Assembly: GCF_023707985.1 (NCBI RefSeq)
Contig: NZ_BRCF01000005.1
Location: 151,408-215,407 of the forward strand
DNA length: 64,000 bases
Reading direction: 5' to 3'
Source of the DNA: Sporosarcina sp. NCCP-2716
Lineage (GTDB): Bacteria > Bacillota > Bacilli > Bacillales_A > Planococcaceae
A model generated the notes under the pieces. That model did not search any database. It worked only from the letters and a program-made list of their open reading frames with translations, and was not told the DNA's origin. Position numbers and translations under genes: made by a program. Position 1 is the first letter of the stretch, and every line of letters starts with the position of its first letter. Below, piece by piece: positions 1-9,218 of the stretch.

Positions 1-386
1 TCATCGGATCCTGCACGAACGCCCGGCTGAGCGATCTGCGAGCAGCCGCCGGTGTCATTGCCGGCCGGCATGTCCACCCGTCCGTGACCGCCATTGTCGT
101 CCCCGGCTCGCGTTCCGTCAAACGGCTCGCGGAGGAAGAAGGGCTCGATACCGTATTCAAGGAAGCGGGATTCGAGTGGCGGGAGTCCGGCTGCAGTATG
201 TGCCTCGCCATGAATGACGACGTCGTGCCGGCAGGGGAGCGGTGCGCTTCCACATCGAACCGGAATTTCGAAGGGCGGCAGGGAGCGGGCGCCCGGACGC
301 ATCTCGTCAGCCCGGCAATGGCTGCCGCGGCAGCGATCGAAGGACGTTTCACCGACTGCAGGAAAGTGCCTGCACTGCAGGAATAG
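1..386 (+). CDS. leuC: 3-isopropylmalate dehydratase large subunit, C-terminal part
   Basis: This is the 3' end of the large subunit of isopropylmalate isomerase, the [4Fe-4S] aconitase-family enzyme of leucine synthesis; the 5' part lies outside the window. Reading from base 3, the residues IGSCTNAR are the conserved segment carrying one of the cluster-binding cysteines. Further along come [10 protein letters not shown] with two more cysteines and [11 protein letters not shown], the substrate-side loop typical of the family. The stop is followed after 16 bases by leuD, so the two subunits form one operon. Identification is firm; only the missing N-terminus limits it. Confidence 0.96.
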   Translation, partial: IGSCTNARLSDLRAAAGVIAGRHVHPSVTAIVVPGSRSVKRLAEEEGLDTVFKEAGFEWRESGCSMCLAMNDDVVPAGERCASTSNRNFEGRQGAGARTHLVSPAMAAAAAIEGRFTDCRKVPALQE

Positions 387-402
387 AAAGGGGGCAGCAC
401 CT

Positions 403-993
403 ATGGAATCACTCCGTATGATAACCAGCACCGTGACACCGCTCGACCGGAAAAACGTCGATACCGACCAGATCATCTCTAAGGAATTCCTGAAACGGAT
501 TGAACGGACCGGCTTCGGCCGTTATCTGTTCCACCATTGGCGGTTTGACGCGGCAGGAGCCGTGAAAGAATCATTCGTCCTGAACGACCCTCGTTTCGCC
601 GGTTCCGAAATCCTGCTCGCCGATGAAAACTTCGGCTGCGGATCGTCCCGCGAACACGCACCGTGGGCGATCCTCGATTACGGATTCAGGGTCATCCTCG
701 CACCGAGCTACGCGGATATCTTCTATAATAATTGTTTCAAGAACGGCATCCTCCCGATCCGGCTGCCTCAGAACGTCATCGACCGGCTGCTTGCCGACGG
801 TCAGAAGACTCCGCTCAGCCTGACGGTCGACCTCGAACAGCAGACGATCCTCCGGAAGGACAGCGGCGAAACGATTCCATTCGGCATCGATCCGTATTCA
901 AAGGAAATGCTGCTGAACGGGTGGGATGAAATCTCGCTCACCTTCCAATACGAAGACCAGATTGCAGCGTATGAAAACCGGAAAGCCAACTGA
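403..993 (+). CDS. leuD: 3-isopropylmalate dehydratase small subunit
   Basis: LeuD is the swivelling small subunit that pairs with LeuC to isomerise 2-isopropylmalate to 3-isopropylmalate in the cytoplasm. The 196-residue length is normal for the family. The start ATG at 403 follows an AAAGGGGG ribosome-binding site; the frame is open further upstream but only as an overlap with leuC. Diagnostic segments are DRKNVDTDQIISKEF near the N-terminus and GCGSSREHAPWA, the substrate-recognition loop. It is the last gene of the leucine operon here, since a strong hairpin terminator follows. Confidence 0.96.
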   Translation: MESLRMITSTVTPLDRKNVDTDQIISKEFLKRIERTGFGRYLFHHWRFDAAGAVKESFVLNDPRFAGSEILLADENFGCGSSREHAPWAILDYGFRVILAPSYADIFYNNCFKNGILPIRLPQNVIDRLLADGQKTPLSLTVDLEQQTILRKDSGETIPFGIDPYSKEMLLNGWDEISLTFQYEDQIAAYENRKAN

Positions 994-1008
994 AGACGTT
1001 CCATCAGG

Positions 1009-1035
1009 ACAGACAGCATCCCGCTGTCTGTTTTT
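1009..1035 (+). terminator. terminator after leuD
   Basis: A stem of ACAGACAGC and its complement GCTGTCTGT around a five-base loop runs straight into five T residues, a canonical intrinsic terminator 15 bases after the leuD stop. Confidence 0.85.
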
Positions 1036-1132
1036 GAATAGCGCAGAAGCAGATAAACCTCCCTGAAAAAGGATTGGGCGGAAGAATGTCGAATACTATC
1101 ATGTAAACTATCAGACAATTGGAGGAATTCAC

Positions 1133-2305
1133 GTGAAAAACAAGGACAGCCTGCTCATCCCCGGCCCGACACCAGTCGTCGACTCGATCTACGATGCACT
1201 GAGTGAAGAGACACGCGCCCATACCGACCCCCGTTTCGTCCGGCGGTTCAAACAGGCGATCGAGCGGACGAAGCGGATTTTGAATACGGACGGGGAAGTG
1301 TTCATCGTCGCGGGTTCCGGCACGCTCGTCATGGAAATGGCGCTCGTCAACACGATGGCGCCGGGCGACCGGCTCCTCGTCATCAGCCACGGCTACTTCG
1401 GCGACCGGTTCACCAAACTCGCGCATGCATTCGGCTATGAAATCGACGTCCTGCAGGCGGAATGGGGCAGCCAAGTATCGCCGGATGACGTGGAGCAGCA
1501 GCTCAGCAAACACACATACAAAGCGGTCACGGTGACGCATGCCGATACGTCGACAGGCGTCAAAGCTGATCTCGACCGCCTTATTCCGCTCATCAAGCAG
1601 CACGGAGCACTTGCAATCGTGGACGGTGTCTGTGCGACGACGGCAATGCCGGAAGACATGCAGCACAACTACGACGGGGACAACACCGCGATCGACATCG
1701 TGCTGACAGGCTCCCAGAAAGCGATCGGCGTCCCGCCTGGAGTCGGCATCGTCGCGTTCAGCAAGGCGGCGCTCGCCGCACGCCGCGCAATGGACCGCAT
1801 CCCGGCTTACTATGCCGACATCGAAAACTGGCTGCCGATCATGGAAGACCCATCGAAGTATTTCGCAACCCCGCCCGTCAACATGATCTATGCGCTGGAG
1901 GAAGGATTGCGCATCGTGGAAGACGAAGGGCTCAGCAAGCGCTATGCCCGTCATGAGGCTTACGGCCGCGCTGTGCGCACCGCTCTCCGGGTGTACGGTA
2001 TGGTGCCGCTCGCTGAGGAAGAGGATGCTGCGCCGACGCTCAGCTGCATCCGCTATCCGGAAGGGGTGGATGACCCGGTGTTCCGTGCGACGCTTTCGGA
2101 ACAGGGGATCATCCTCTCGGGAGCACTAGCACACTTGGCGGGCAAAGCGTTCCGGATCGGCCACATGGGCAACACGACGGCCGAGATGCTCGAAGACGCT
2201 GTCCGTAAAATCGGGGAAACGCTGAAAGACGGAGGGAACGAAGCGGATGTCGACCGCGCAGTCGGCGTCTTCCAGGAAACGATAGGGACTCTCTCCCGTA
2301 AATGA
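1133..2305 (+). CDS. class V PLP-dependent aminotransferase (PucG/SGAT-like)
   Basis: This 390-residue protein is a fold-type I pyridoxal-phosphate enzyme of the alanine-glyoxylate / serine-pyruvate / ureidoglycine-glyoxylate aminotransferase group. The N-terminal IPGPTPV segment, GSGT phosphate-binding turn (about 61-64), VDGVCA with Asp164, and GSQKAIGVPPG carrying the Schiff-base lysine (Lys196) are all present, as is the C-terminal FRIGHMG. The start is GTG with GGAGG eight bases upstream. It is monocistronic, lying between two terminators. No purine or photorespiratory genes surround it, so the amino donor and acceptor cannot be inferred from context; PucG-like activity is one possibility. 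Confidence 0.88.
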   Translation: MKNKDSLLIPGPTPVVDSIYDALSEETRAHTDPRFVRRFKQAIERTKRILNTDGEVFIVAGSGTLVMEMALVNTMAPGDRLLVISHGYFGDRFTKLAHAFGYEIDVLQAEWGSQVSPDDVEQQLSKHTYKAVTVTHADTSTGVKADLDRLIPLIKQHGALAIVDGVCATTAMPEDMQHNYDGDNTAIDIVLTGSQKAIGVPPGVGIVAFSKAALAARRAMDRIPAYYADIENWLPIMEDPSKYFATPPVNMIYALEEGLRIVEDEGLSKRYARHEAYGRAVRTALRVYGMVPLAEEEDAAPTLSCIRYPEGVDDPVFRATLSEQGIILSGALAHLAGKAFRIGHMGNTTAEMLEDAVRKIGETLKDGGNEADVDRAVGVFQETIGTLSRK

Positions 2306-2310
2306 ACACG

Positions 2311-2349
2311 AAAGATCCGGCTGCCTGTAAGGGCTTCCGGATCTTTTTC
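2311..2349 (+). terminator. terminator after the aminotransferase
   Basis: AAAGATCCGG pairs with CCGGATCTTT across a 15-base loop, ending in a T-run. Confidence 0.85.
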
Positions 2350-2412
2350 AATTTAATCCGCAGAGTCTGGTACGAAGGAGCGCATCATTTTTCAAAGAGT
2401 GGTCGAAAAGTA

Positions 2413-2441
2413 TTGGTTTCTTCGCTCGGAACAGATATAAT
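2413..2441 (+). promoter_or_regulatory. candidate SigA promoter of the first chemoreceptor gene
   Basis: TTGGTT (2413-2418), a 17-base spacer and a perfect TATAAT (2436-2441) lie about 78 bases before the proposed start. No convincing SigD (TAAA-N15-GCCGATAT) match was found here, unlike at the second chemoreceptor gene. Confidence 0.5.
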
Positions 2442-2518
2442 CGAACTAGTTACAAGTATTCAGATGATTACGGTATTCCGAAGTGGCAGAAAAAAGAGAA
2501 GAAGTCGGGGTGGAATGG

Positions 2519-4207
2519 GTGAAACGGACAATTGCGGGGAAATTGCGGAAAGGCTTCGGCCTCATGATACTGCTGCTCGTCCTGATCGGCGCAGCGAGCA
2601 TCTTGCTGCTGGTCAAACTGAACAGCGATTATGAGCACATGCTGGACGAAGAAGTGCACAAAGTCGATCTGGTGGATGAATTCGTCCTCAAGCAGATCGA
2701 AATGCAGAGCCAGATCCGCGGCTATATGCTGTACCAGGACAAGGCGATGCTCGACGCACGGCAGGCGGACTACGAACGGTCCGAACAACTGATCGTCGAA
2801 CTCGGCAAGATGGCGGATACGAAGCAGAAGAAAAAACTGTACGGAGCACTCGTCGATGCGAACGGGAAGTCGATGAAGCTGCAGAACAACGTCGTCGATA
2901 ACCTCGAGGCCGGCAAGGACGACATCGCGAAATGGATGTCCGAAGCGTCAAAGGACGTCGGTAATGTCGTCATGATCCGTGCAGATGAAATCAAGGACAG
3001 CCAGTACAAAGCGCTCGAGACGAAACGTGAGGAAGTCGGCCAGCGCCTGGCGCAGCTCGTCCTCATCATCGGCGTCGCCATGATCGCCGCCGTGCTGGTC
3101 GGAATCCTCATCTCCCGGCGGATCAGCCGCTCGATCTCACGTCCTGTCGGCATCGTGACGGAAGGTCTCCATCATATCGCGGACGGCAACTTCTCGATCG
3201 ATCCTCTCGTTGTGAAGAGCCGTGACGAAATCGCGGAGATGGCGGATGCCTTCAATAAGATGGGCGCGGATGTCGCCAGTATGATCCGCAAGATCACCGG
3301 CTCCGCAGAACAGCTCGCCATGCAGGCGGAAGAGCTGTCCGCGAGCTCAGAGGAGAGTCTGGCGTCATCTGAACTGGTTGCAGCGACAACGGAGAGCCAG
3401 CTGCTTGGCAGTGAACAGCAGCAGCGCATCGCCGGCCAGTCCGCCCAGTCGATGACGGAACTGTCTGCCGGCGTCAATGAGATCTCTGTCAGCAACGAAG
3501 ACATGCTGCGCGCCGCGGAATCTGTTTCCGCACTGGTCGGAAAAGGGTCCGCGTCGATGGATGACGTCGTCGGCGAGATGACAACGATCCGTACGACCAT
3601 CCAGGACACAAGCGCCATCATGGACGAAATGGCCGAGCATTCATCGCAGATCGAAAAAGTGACCGTCCTCATTACAGGGATTGCGGAACAGACCAACCTG
3701 CTCGCCCTCAATGCAGCCATCGAGGCGGCACGGGCCGGGGATGCCGGAAAAGGCTTCGCAGTCGTCGCGGCAGAAGTACGGAAGCTCGCAGAACAGTCCA
3801 AGCAGTCGGCAGCCGAGATCGGCAGCATGGTGAGCGTCATCCAGGCCGATGCGGCGAAAGCGACACAGTCGATCGCTGCAGGCGTTGAAAAGATCGAACA
3901 CGGGATGACAGCGACCGAAACGTCGAGCTCCGTCTTCCGGGACATCCAGCATGCTGTCGGAGATGTCGCAGCCAAAGTGGAAACCGTCTCCGCCGCAATC
4001 GAGGAGATCCAGGCGATGGCGGATGAAGTGACGGAAGGCGGCAGGGAAGTGCAGCGTCTCAGCACGCAGGCGTCAGCTGCCGCGACCGAGACGAGCACCG
4101 TGACGGAAGAACAGCTGGCGGTCAGCCAGGAAATCAGCGCAAGCGCACAGAGCCTCACACGCCTTGCAGATGAGCTCCAGCAGGAAGTCAGCCGTTTCCA
4201 AGTATGA
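2519..4207 (+). CDS. methyl-accepting chemotaxis protein
   Basis: This is a membrane chemoreceptor that would signal to CheA/CheW. An N-terminal transmembrane helix is followed by a ~150-residue helical extracytoplasmic sensor (four-helix-bundle type), a second membrane helix ending in ISRRISRS, a HAMP linker and a long cytoplasmic coiled coil. The hairpin tip [18 protein letters not shown] is nearly invariant in the family. The start chosen is GTG 2519 (GGGGTGG five bases upstream), because the resulting N-terminus aligns with the paralog at 39462; GTG 2483 is also open. No C-terminal methyltransferase-tethering pentapeptide is seen. The ligand is unknown. Confidence 0.93.
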   Translation: MKRTIAGKLRKGFGLMILLLVLIGAASILLLVKLNSDYEHMLDEEVHKVDLVDEFVLKQIEMQSQIRGYMLYQDKAMLDARQADYERSEQLIVELGKMADTKQKKKLYGALVDANGKSMKLQNNVVDNLEAGKDDIAKWMSEASKDVGNVVMIRADEIKDSQYKALETKREEVGQRLAQLVLIIGVAMIAAVLVGILISRRISRSISRPVGIVTEGLHHIADGNFSIDPLVVKSRDEIAEMADAFNKMGADVASMIRKITGSAEQLAMQAEELSASSEESLASSELVAATTESQLLGSEQQQRIAGQSAQSMTELSAGVNEISVSNEDMLRAAESVSALVGKGSASMDDVVGEMTTIRTTIQDTSAIMDEMAEHSSQIEKVTVLITGIAEQTNLLALNAAIEAARAGDAGKGFAVVAAEVRKLAEQSKQSAAEIGSMVSVIQADAAKATQSIAAGVEKIEHGMTATETSSSVFRDIQHAVGDVAAKVETVSAAIEEIQAMADEVTEGGREVQRLSTQASAAATETSTVTEEQLAVSQEISASAQSLTRLADELQQEVSRFQV

Positions 4208-4220
4208 GTAGCTACCGAAA

Positions 4221-4256
4221 GCGCACGGCCTCGGGAATCATGGGCCGTGCGCTTCT
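4221..4256 (+). terminator. terminator after the chemoreceptor gene
   Basis: GCGCACGGCC pairs with GGCCGTGCGC and is followed by TTCTT. Confidence 0.8.
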
Positions 4257-4310
4257 TCATGCAGAAAAAAATAGGGAAGGAACTTGACGGAAACAGGTTT
4301 GAAACAACGA

Positions 4311-4347
4311 AAAACGTGGAAACCTCTAGAGTAAGAGATTTCCACGT
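4311..4347 (-). terminator. terminator of the NlpC/P60-SLH gene
   Basis: Read on the minus strand, ACGTGGAAA pairs with TTTCCACGT and runs into TTTTT, ten bases past the stop of the hydrolase gene. Confidence 0.8.
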
Positions 4348-4356
4348 AGGCTTTTC

Positions 4357-5256
4357 TTATTTAAGGTTGTCCAAGAAACGCTGCATGTCCTGGATTTTGA
4401 CTTTATCGTCAACGCCGAAGTTGCCGTCTGTATAGCCGCTTGTTACGTTGTTCGCATAGAGAGCACCGATCTGGCTGACTGCCCAGTAGTCGGCAGGGAC
4501 GTCTTTGAATGGTACGTCATTGGACGTCGGCAGGTTGAATGCGCGTGTCAATACGACAGCCATCTGTGAACGTGTCAGCTGATCGTTCGGGTTGAACCGG
4601 CCGTCGCTGTTTCCGCTGAAGATTCCAGCTTCCGCTGCAGCCATGATTTCATTATAGTAAGGCGTTTTTGCAGTTACGTCAGGGAAGTTGAGATCGCTTC
4701 CTGTACGGTGCAGGCCTAATGTTTTCACAACAATGTTTGCAATTTCACCGCGTGTTGCATAGCGGACAGCCTGTGCTGCCGGCTTTGAAGCCACAACTGT
4801 TTCGCCGAATGTCGCTGTGCGCTTAGCGCCGACATAACGGCTTTTCCAATAGTATGGATCGTTAAGGGAAGAAATGGTTACCCCTTTGCTTGTCGAAGCG
4901 TGGATGAACTTGCTCGACCCGATGTAGATCCCTACATGCGATACACCGCGGCCGCTCGTATTGAAGAAGACGAGGTCGCCGGTCGTCAAATTGCTTTTCG
5001 ACACTGCTTTTCCTTGGTTGTACTGCTGGCCAGCCGTCCGCGGAAGTGATTTTCCGCTCTTCTTGAAGACGAGCTGTGTATAGGCTGAACAATCGATACC
5101 TGCAGTGGTTGTCCCACCGTAGCGGTATGGTGTTCCAATGTAATTTTTAGCGGTTGAGACGAGGTCGCTTGCTGAACTTGCAGATGCCATTGACGGTACG
5201 GACGTAGAAATTAATAAACTGGCGATTCCAAATGCCACGAGACGTTTGAGTTTCAT
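4357..5256 (-). CDS. secreted NlpC/P60 peptidoglycan hydrolase with SLH domains
   Basis: A 299-residue exported wall enzyme. A signal peptide (KLKR, hydrophobic core, cleavage near SMASAS) is followed by an NlpC/P60 cysteine peptidase domain with the triad visible as Cys56 (GIDCSAYT), His107 (GVSHVGIY) and His119 (FIHAS). After a short linker come about two and a half S-layer-homology motifs (about 167-299), which bind pyruvylated secondary wall polymer. It is therefore predicted to cleave D-glutamyl-diaminopimelate-type peptide bonds while anchored to the cell surface. The SLH anchor fits the SlaP/SecA2 and TagO/LCP genes at 15-21 kb. Its upstream region holds an 11-bp-phased direct repeat. 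Confidence 0.93.
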   Translation of the reverse strand: MKLKRLVAFGIASLLISTSVPSMASASSASDLVSTAKNYIGTPYRYGGTTTAGIDCSAYTQLVFKKSGKSLPRTAGQQYNQGKAVSKSNLTTGDLVFFNTSGRGVSHVGIYIGSSKFIHASTSKGVTISSLNDPYYWKSRYVGAKRTATFGETVVASKPAAQAVRYATRGEIANIVVKTLGLHRTGSDLNFPDVTAKTPYYNEIMAAAEAGIFSGNSDGRFNPNDQLTRSQMAVVLTRAFNLPTSNDVPFKDVPADYWAVSQIGALYANNVTSGYTDGNFGVDDKVKIQDMQRFLDNLK

Positions 5257-5335
5257 AAGTTTTTCAGTTTCCCCTTTCGCACCGTTTCTTTGACAGTGAC
5301 TTTATCTGTGAACATCTTAGCATAGGCTAAACCTC

Positions 5336-5369
5336 ATTACCGTTACAGTTATATTACAAGTACATTACA
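5336..5369. promoter_or_regulatory. 11-bp-phased direct repeats resembling a PhoP box
   Basis: GTTACA (5342), ATTACA (5353) and ATTACA (5364) are spaced exactly 11 bases apart, with a further ATTACC at 5336. Bacillus PhoP binds direct repeats of TT(A/T/C)ACA separated by about 5 bases, and each copy here matches TTTACA at 5 of 6 positions. The site lies in the 301-base divergent region between the wall hydrolase (-) and the glycosyltransferase (+). Which gene it would control is undecided; the rest of this region shows nothing distinctive. Confidence 0.35.
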
Positions 5370-5557
5370 AAAGAAGTAGATTCATAGAGAATGCTGATAT
5401 AACGCGGTTTGTCGGAACAAGTTTCCGGTGAAAGCGTTTTTATTTTTGCCGATATTTCAGCCGAAACATGAAATATCCGGCCATTTGCTGTATCTTTGTA
5501 ACCGACAATATCGAATTGCCGACGAGTGTTGGAACTGTTGGCGGAACGGGGCTGGCT

Positions 5558-6649
5558 ATGAAAAAGATTGCAGTATTCAGCAATATGTACCCGACGGAGG
5601 CTCATCCGACGTACGGGATCTTCGTGAAAAACCAAGTCGGACTGCTGCGGTCGGCCGGCGTCGAAACGGACGTCATCGCCATTACGGACCCGCAAGGCGG
5701 GAAAATCCGATCCTTGGCAAAATACGGCAAGTGGATGGCGCGGGCCGGCTTCTATATGATGAAAAACCGCAAAAAGCTTTCCCTCACCCATGCGCATTAC
5801 GCATTTCCGACAGGACTCCTTTCGCTCATCGGAAAACGGCGGTTCGGAATTCCGTATGTGGTGACCGTCCATGGCGGGGATATCGATAAAATGGCGAAAA
5901 AAAGCGCGCGCATCAGACGGCTCACTGCGGATGTGCTGCGAGGCGCGGACCACGTCATCACGGTCGGTGAACGGCTGAAGCAGGAGCTGATCTCCGATTT
6001 CGGTGTAGCGGAAAACCGGATCACCGTCATGAGCATGGGCGTCGACCAGTCCGTGTTCCGCCCGCTTCCGAAAGCGGAAGTGCGGCAGGAGCTCGGTCTG
6101 CCTGAAGATGCACCGGTCCTGCTGTTCATCGGCAATATCATACGCGAGAAAGGCGTGCTCGAACTTGTGAAGGCATTCGCAGGCGTCAAGGAACGTTTTC
6201 CGCATGCCTCCCTCCATCTGATCGGTTCGACGCGTTCGGCGGGATATGTCGGAGAAGTGGAACAGTGGATCGCTGGGCAGAAAATCGCCGATATTACGTT
6301 CGAGGGGACGAAACCGCAGGCGGAACTCGCGAAGTGGCTCGCTGCGGCGGATGTGCTCGCGCTGCCTTCGTACCACGAAGGATTCGGGCTCGTGGCATTG
6401 GAAGCGATGGCCTCAGGGACTCAAGTGGTCGCCTCGGACGTCGGCGGCCTGCCGTATTTACTGGGGGACCGGGCAGGAATTCTAGTGCCGCCCCGCGAAG
6501 TAGAATCATTGACGGGGGGACTGCTCGAGGCTCTTTCGGGTGACACAACGGATGACAGCGGAAAACGGGAAGCGGTCGTCCGGGAGCATTCCTATGATGA
6601 AATCCTCGGCAGGCTCCTCTCCATCTACGGAGAGATCGGACGGACATAA
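5558..6649 (+). CDS. GT4-family glycosyltransferase
   Basis: A 363-residue retaining GT-B glycosyltransferase. The N-terminal Rossmann half begins MKKIAVFSNMYPT and contains VTVHGGDID; the C-terminal half has GNIIREKGVLELVKAF and the donor-binding E-x7-E motif within HEGFGLVALEAMASG. The frame extends 90 bases further up, but ATG 5558 gives the family-typical N-terminus. It has no signal or membrane segment, so it acts in the cytoplasm or at the inner membrane face. It is followed 18 bases later by the amidohydrolase gene, so the two may be cotranscribed. Acceptor and sugar donor cannot be read from the sequence. Confidence 0.9.
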   Translation: MKKIAVFSNMYPTEAHPTYGIFVKNQVGLLRSAGVETDVIAITDPQGGKIRSLAKYGKWMARAGFYMMKNRKKLSLTHAHYAFPTGLLSLIGKRRFGIPYVVTVHGGDIDKMAKKSARIRRLTADVLRGADHVITVGERLKQELISDFGVAENRITVMSMGVDQSVFRPLPKAEVRQELGLPEDAPVLLFIGNIIREKGVLELVKAFAGVKERFPHASLHLIGSTRSAGYVGEVEQWIAGQKIADITFEGTKPQAELAKWLAAADVLALPSYHEGFGLVALEAMASGTQVVASDVGGLPYLLGDRAGILVPPREVESLTGGLLEALSGDTTDDSGKREAVVREHSYDEILGRLLSIYGEIGRT

Positions 6650-6667
6650 CAAAGGGGGAAGGCGCAA

Positions 6668-7783
6668 ATGGCAGTTGCACAGCAGATCAGGAAATGGTTC
6701 GATCATTTCCATGCACATCCGGAAGTGAGCTGGAAAGAGCATGAGACGACGAAGGAAATAGCCCGTATTCTGACGGAGATGGACGTCCCGTTCAAGACGT
6801 TCGAAGATGTGACAGGCGCTGTCGCGGAGATTGGAGAAGGACGGCCGATCGCTGCCGTCCGTGCGGATATCGATGCGCTCTGGCAGGAAGTCGACGGAAC
6901 GTACCAGGCAAACCATTCCTGCGGTCACGACGGACACATGGCGATGGTGCTCGGCGCTCTCTCCTATTTGAAGGACGAGCCTCTCGGCGGCAAGATCCGG
7001 TTCATCTTCCAGCCGGCTGAAGAGAAAGGGAACGGCTCCAACGCGATGATCGACCGGGGAGCTGTGGATGATTTGACGTATCTGTTCGGCATCCACCTGC
7101 GTCCGAAAGAGGAACTGCCGCTCGGCAAGGCGTCAGCCGCCATCCGGCACGGCGCCGCGTATTTCGCGGAAGGCAAGATCAATGGGACGGACGCCCACGG
7201 AGCGCGGCCTCACCAGGGACGGAATGCGATCGACCCGCTTCTCGCCATCGGCCAGTTTTTAAAGACCGTCCAGTTTTCTCCGTACGAGCCGTATTCAGCA
7301 AAGCTGACCCGTATCGAAGCAGGCGGGGAGAGCCTCAATATCATTCCGGGCACAGCAAAGTTCGGCATGGATGTCCGCGCGCAGACAAACGACGTGCTGC
7401 AGCAGCTGAAACAGCGCATCGACAAAGGCATCCAGGACATCGCGGAGCTGTACGGCACACCGATCGATGTGACCTGGACGGACCATACACCGGCGGCGGA
7501 AGTATCGGCGGAAGCGGCAGACATCGCACGTGAAGCGATCATCGACGTCCTCGGAGAAGACGGCTATGCGCCCGACGTCATCACATCAGGCAGCGACGAC
7601 TTCCATTTCTACACGATCCGCAATCCGGATCTGAAAGCGACGATGATCGGACTCGGCGCGGACCTCGGTCCCGGCCTGCATCACCCTGCGATGACGTTCG
7701 ACCGGGACTCTCTCGTGACCGGCGCTAAGATCCTTGCAGAAACGCTGAAACGCGCGAGCCATTCGGTTGCATCCTCTAACTAA
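6668..7783 (+). CDS. amhX: M20-family amidohydrolase (AmhX-like)
   Basis: A 371-residue zinc peptidase-family amidohydrolase of the AmhX/HipO type, which removes acyl or amino-acid groups from amide-linked small molecules. HAHPEVSWKE, ADIDALW, SCGHDGHMAM and QPAEEKGNG carry the metal ligands and catalytic glutamate; the dimerisation insert is around 170-290. An AAAGGGGGAAGG ribosome-binding site precedes the ATG. It follows the glycosyltransferase closely. Resemblance to B. subtilis AmhX is recognised from memory of the family, so the exact substrate is uncertain. Confidence 0.87.
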   Translation: MAVAQQIRKWFDHFHAHPEVSWKEHETTKEIARILTEMDVPFKTFEDVTGAVAEIGEGRPIAAVRADIDALWQEVDGTYQANHSCGHDGHMAMVLGALSYLKDEPLGGKIRFIFQPAEEKGNGSNAMIDRGAVDDLTYLFGIHLRPKEELPLGKASAAIRHGAAYFAEGKINGTDAHGARPHQGRNAIDPLLAIGQFLKTVQFSPYEPYSAKLTRIEAGGESLNIIPGTAKFGMDVRAQTNDVLQQLKQRIDKGIQDIAELYGTPIDVTWTDHTPAAEVSAEAADIAREAIIDVLGEDGYAPDVITSGSDDFHFYTIRNPDLKATMIGLGADLGPGLHHPAMTFDRDSLVTGAKILAETLKRASHSVASSN

Positions 7784-7839
7784 TAGGAGTATTATTTAGG
7801 TGTTAAAATGAATCAGTAACACGAAAAGGAGCGGTTCAA

Positions 7840-8577
7840 ATGGGCAGACTTCAAGACAAAGTGGCATTTATCACTGGCGGAGCTTCAGGCATGGGTGAAA
7901 TGATGGTGAAATTGTTCACTGCAGAAGGCGCGAAAGTTGTCGCAGCGGACATTAACACAGAGGCTCTCCAAGCGAAATGGGAAGGCAAAGAGAACGTCGA
8001 ATACGTGAAATTGAACGTAACTGATGCAGATAACTGGGCAGAAGCTGTGAAAACTGCAGCAGACAAATTCGGCAAACTTGATATCCTTATCAACTGTGCA
8101 GGTATCTCCACAGAGAAGTCGATGGACGACATCACTCTCCAAGACTGGCAGCGCCTGCACGACATTAACGGATTCGGTACATTCGCAGGAATGCGCGCCG
8201 TTCTTCCTTACATGAAAGAAGCAGGAAAAGGGTCAATCGTCAATATCTCTTCTTATACGGCACTCGTCGGAATGGGCTACAACCCATATTCCGCTTCGAA
8301 AGGCTCCGTCCGTGCGATTTCCCGTGCAGCCGCAGCTGAATTCGGTAAAGACGGCATCCGTGTAAATGCGGTATTCCCTGGAGTCATCCAGACACCGATG
8401 GTTGCAAACCTCGAATCATCGAAAGCAGCATTGGAAGGTCTGATCCGTATGACGCCGCTTGCACGTCTCGGACAGCCTGAAGACGTAGGTAACGCAGTGC
8501 TGTTCCTCGCGTCGGATGAAGCTTCCTATATCTCTGGTGCTGAACTTGTCATTGACGGCGGTTTCTCCGCACGCTGA
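7840..8577 (+). CDS. short-chain dehydrogenase/reductase
   Basis: A classical 245-residue NAD(P)-dependent SDR oxidoreductase. It shows the cofactor motif TGGASGMG (about 13-20), an acidic residue in AADIN that favours NAD over NADP, NCAG in place of NNAG, and the catalytic Ser-Tyr-Lys in ISSYTALVGMGYNPYSASKG. The C-terminal DGGF is typical. An AAGGAGCGG ribosome-binding site lies upstream and a strong terminator downstream. Its codon choice is noticeably more biased and less GC-rich at third positions than its neighbours, suggesting high expression. The substrate is unknown; alcohol or sterol-like SDRs look similar. Confidence 0.88.
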   Translation: MGRLQDKVAFITGGASGMGEMMVKLFTAEGAKVVAADINTEALQAKWEGKENVEYVKLNVTDADNWAEAVKTAADKFGKLDILINCAGISTEKSMDDITLQDWQRLHDINGFGTFAGMRAVLPYMKEAGKGSIVNISSYTALVGMGYNPYSASKGSVRAISRAAAAEFGKDGIRVNAVFPGVIQTPMVANLESSKAALEGLIRMTPLARLGQPEDVGNAVLFLASDEASYISGAELVIDGGFSAR

Positions 8578-8599
8578 TCACGAATTTCCAATGAATACC

Positions 8600-8631
8600 A
8601 AAAACGCCTCCCATTGCGGGAAGGCGTTTTT
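8600..8631. terminator. bidirectional terminator between the SDR and SCP2 genes
   Basis: AAAAACGCCTCCC pairs with GGGAAGGCGTTTTT (one bulge), with A-runs and T-runs on both sides, so it can end both convergent transcripts. Confidence 0.85.
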
Positions 8632-8648
8632 CTGTCGTCTTCAATAAT

Positions 8649-9008
8649 TCAAAACCGATACTTTGTCAAAATACTTTCGAGCTTCAGTGCGAGCCCGAGA
8701 CTGCCTTTCACTTTCAGTTTCCCCATCATGAACGCTGTCGTTGTATTCAGTTTGCCATGCAGCAGTTTGTAGAAGTCCTCGGTCTTCATCGTCAGGATGC
8801 AATCCGCTTCCGACGGATCACCGGCCGTGACGGATGCGTGCTGGTCCGAGAGCTTCAGCACGTACTGCCCGTCTTCCGCCCCCGGCAGTTCGAATCCGTA
8901 TGTGACGCTGCTTCCTTGGTACGGCGTGCTGTACTCGTTCAGCTGCCGCTCGATCTCTTCCCACGTCTTCGCCAGTCCCTCCTGCTGTTCAATCGCCAAT
9001 ACGTCCAC
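8649..9008 (-). CDS. SCP2 sterol-binding-domain protein
   Basis: About 119 residues forming a single SCP2-like lipid-binding domain, with the typical pattern SEADCILTMKTEDFYKLLHGKLN followed by AFMMGKLKVKGSLGLALKL. Such stand-alone bacterial domains probably bind hydrophobic ligands such as fatty acyl chains; no catalytic residues are known. The start is ambiguous: the GTG at 9008 overlaps the ribosome-binding site AAGGGGTGG, so TTG at 8999, five bases past that site, is more likely (116 residues). It is single and convergent with the SDR gene. Confidence 0.85.
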   Translation of the reverse strand: MDVLAIEQQEGLAKTWEEIERQLNEYSTPYQGSSVTYGFELPGAEDGQYVLKLSDQHASVTAGDPSEADCILTMKTEDFYKLLHGKLNTTTAFMMGKLKVKGSLGLALKLESILTKYRF

Positions 9009-9218
9009 CCCTTATAGTGAATTACCGTTCAGTATTAGTGTATCAAAATAGTCTGATAAAAAGAATAGCGAGTTTGCACGAAAACAGGGAGGGGAACACT
9101 AAGGGTATGGAGAAAGATTAGGTATGACCGGGGGGGCGAAAAACTGCCCAACATGCACGCAAGCAAAGCACGGGACGCCGGTACGGCAATAGTCTGCCTT
9201 TTTAGGAGGTGCATCGAT

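Noticed and set aside
5354..6376. A 340-codon minus-strand frame opposite the glycosyltransferase.
   Set aside because: Shadow of the real gene: His/Arg/Asp-rich residues, no domain, and the plus-strand frame has clear GT-B motifs.
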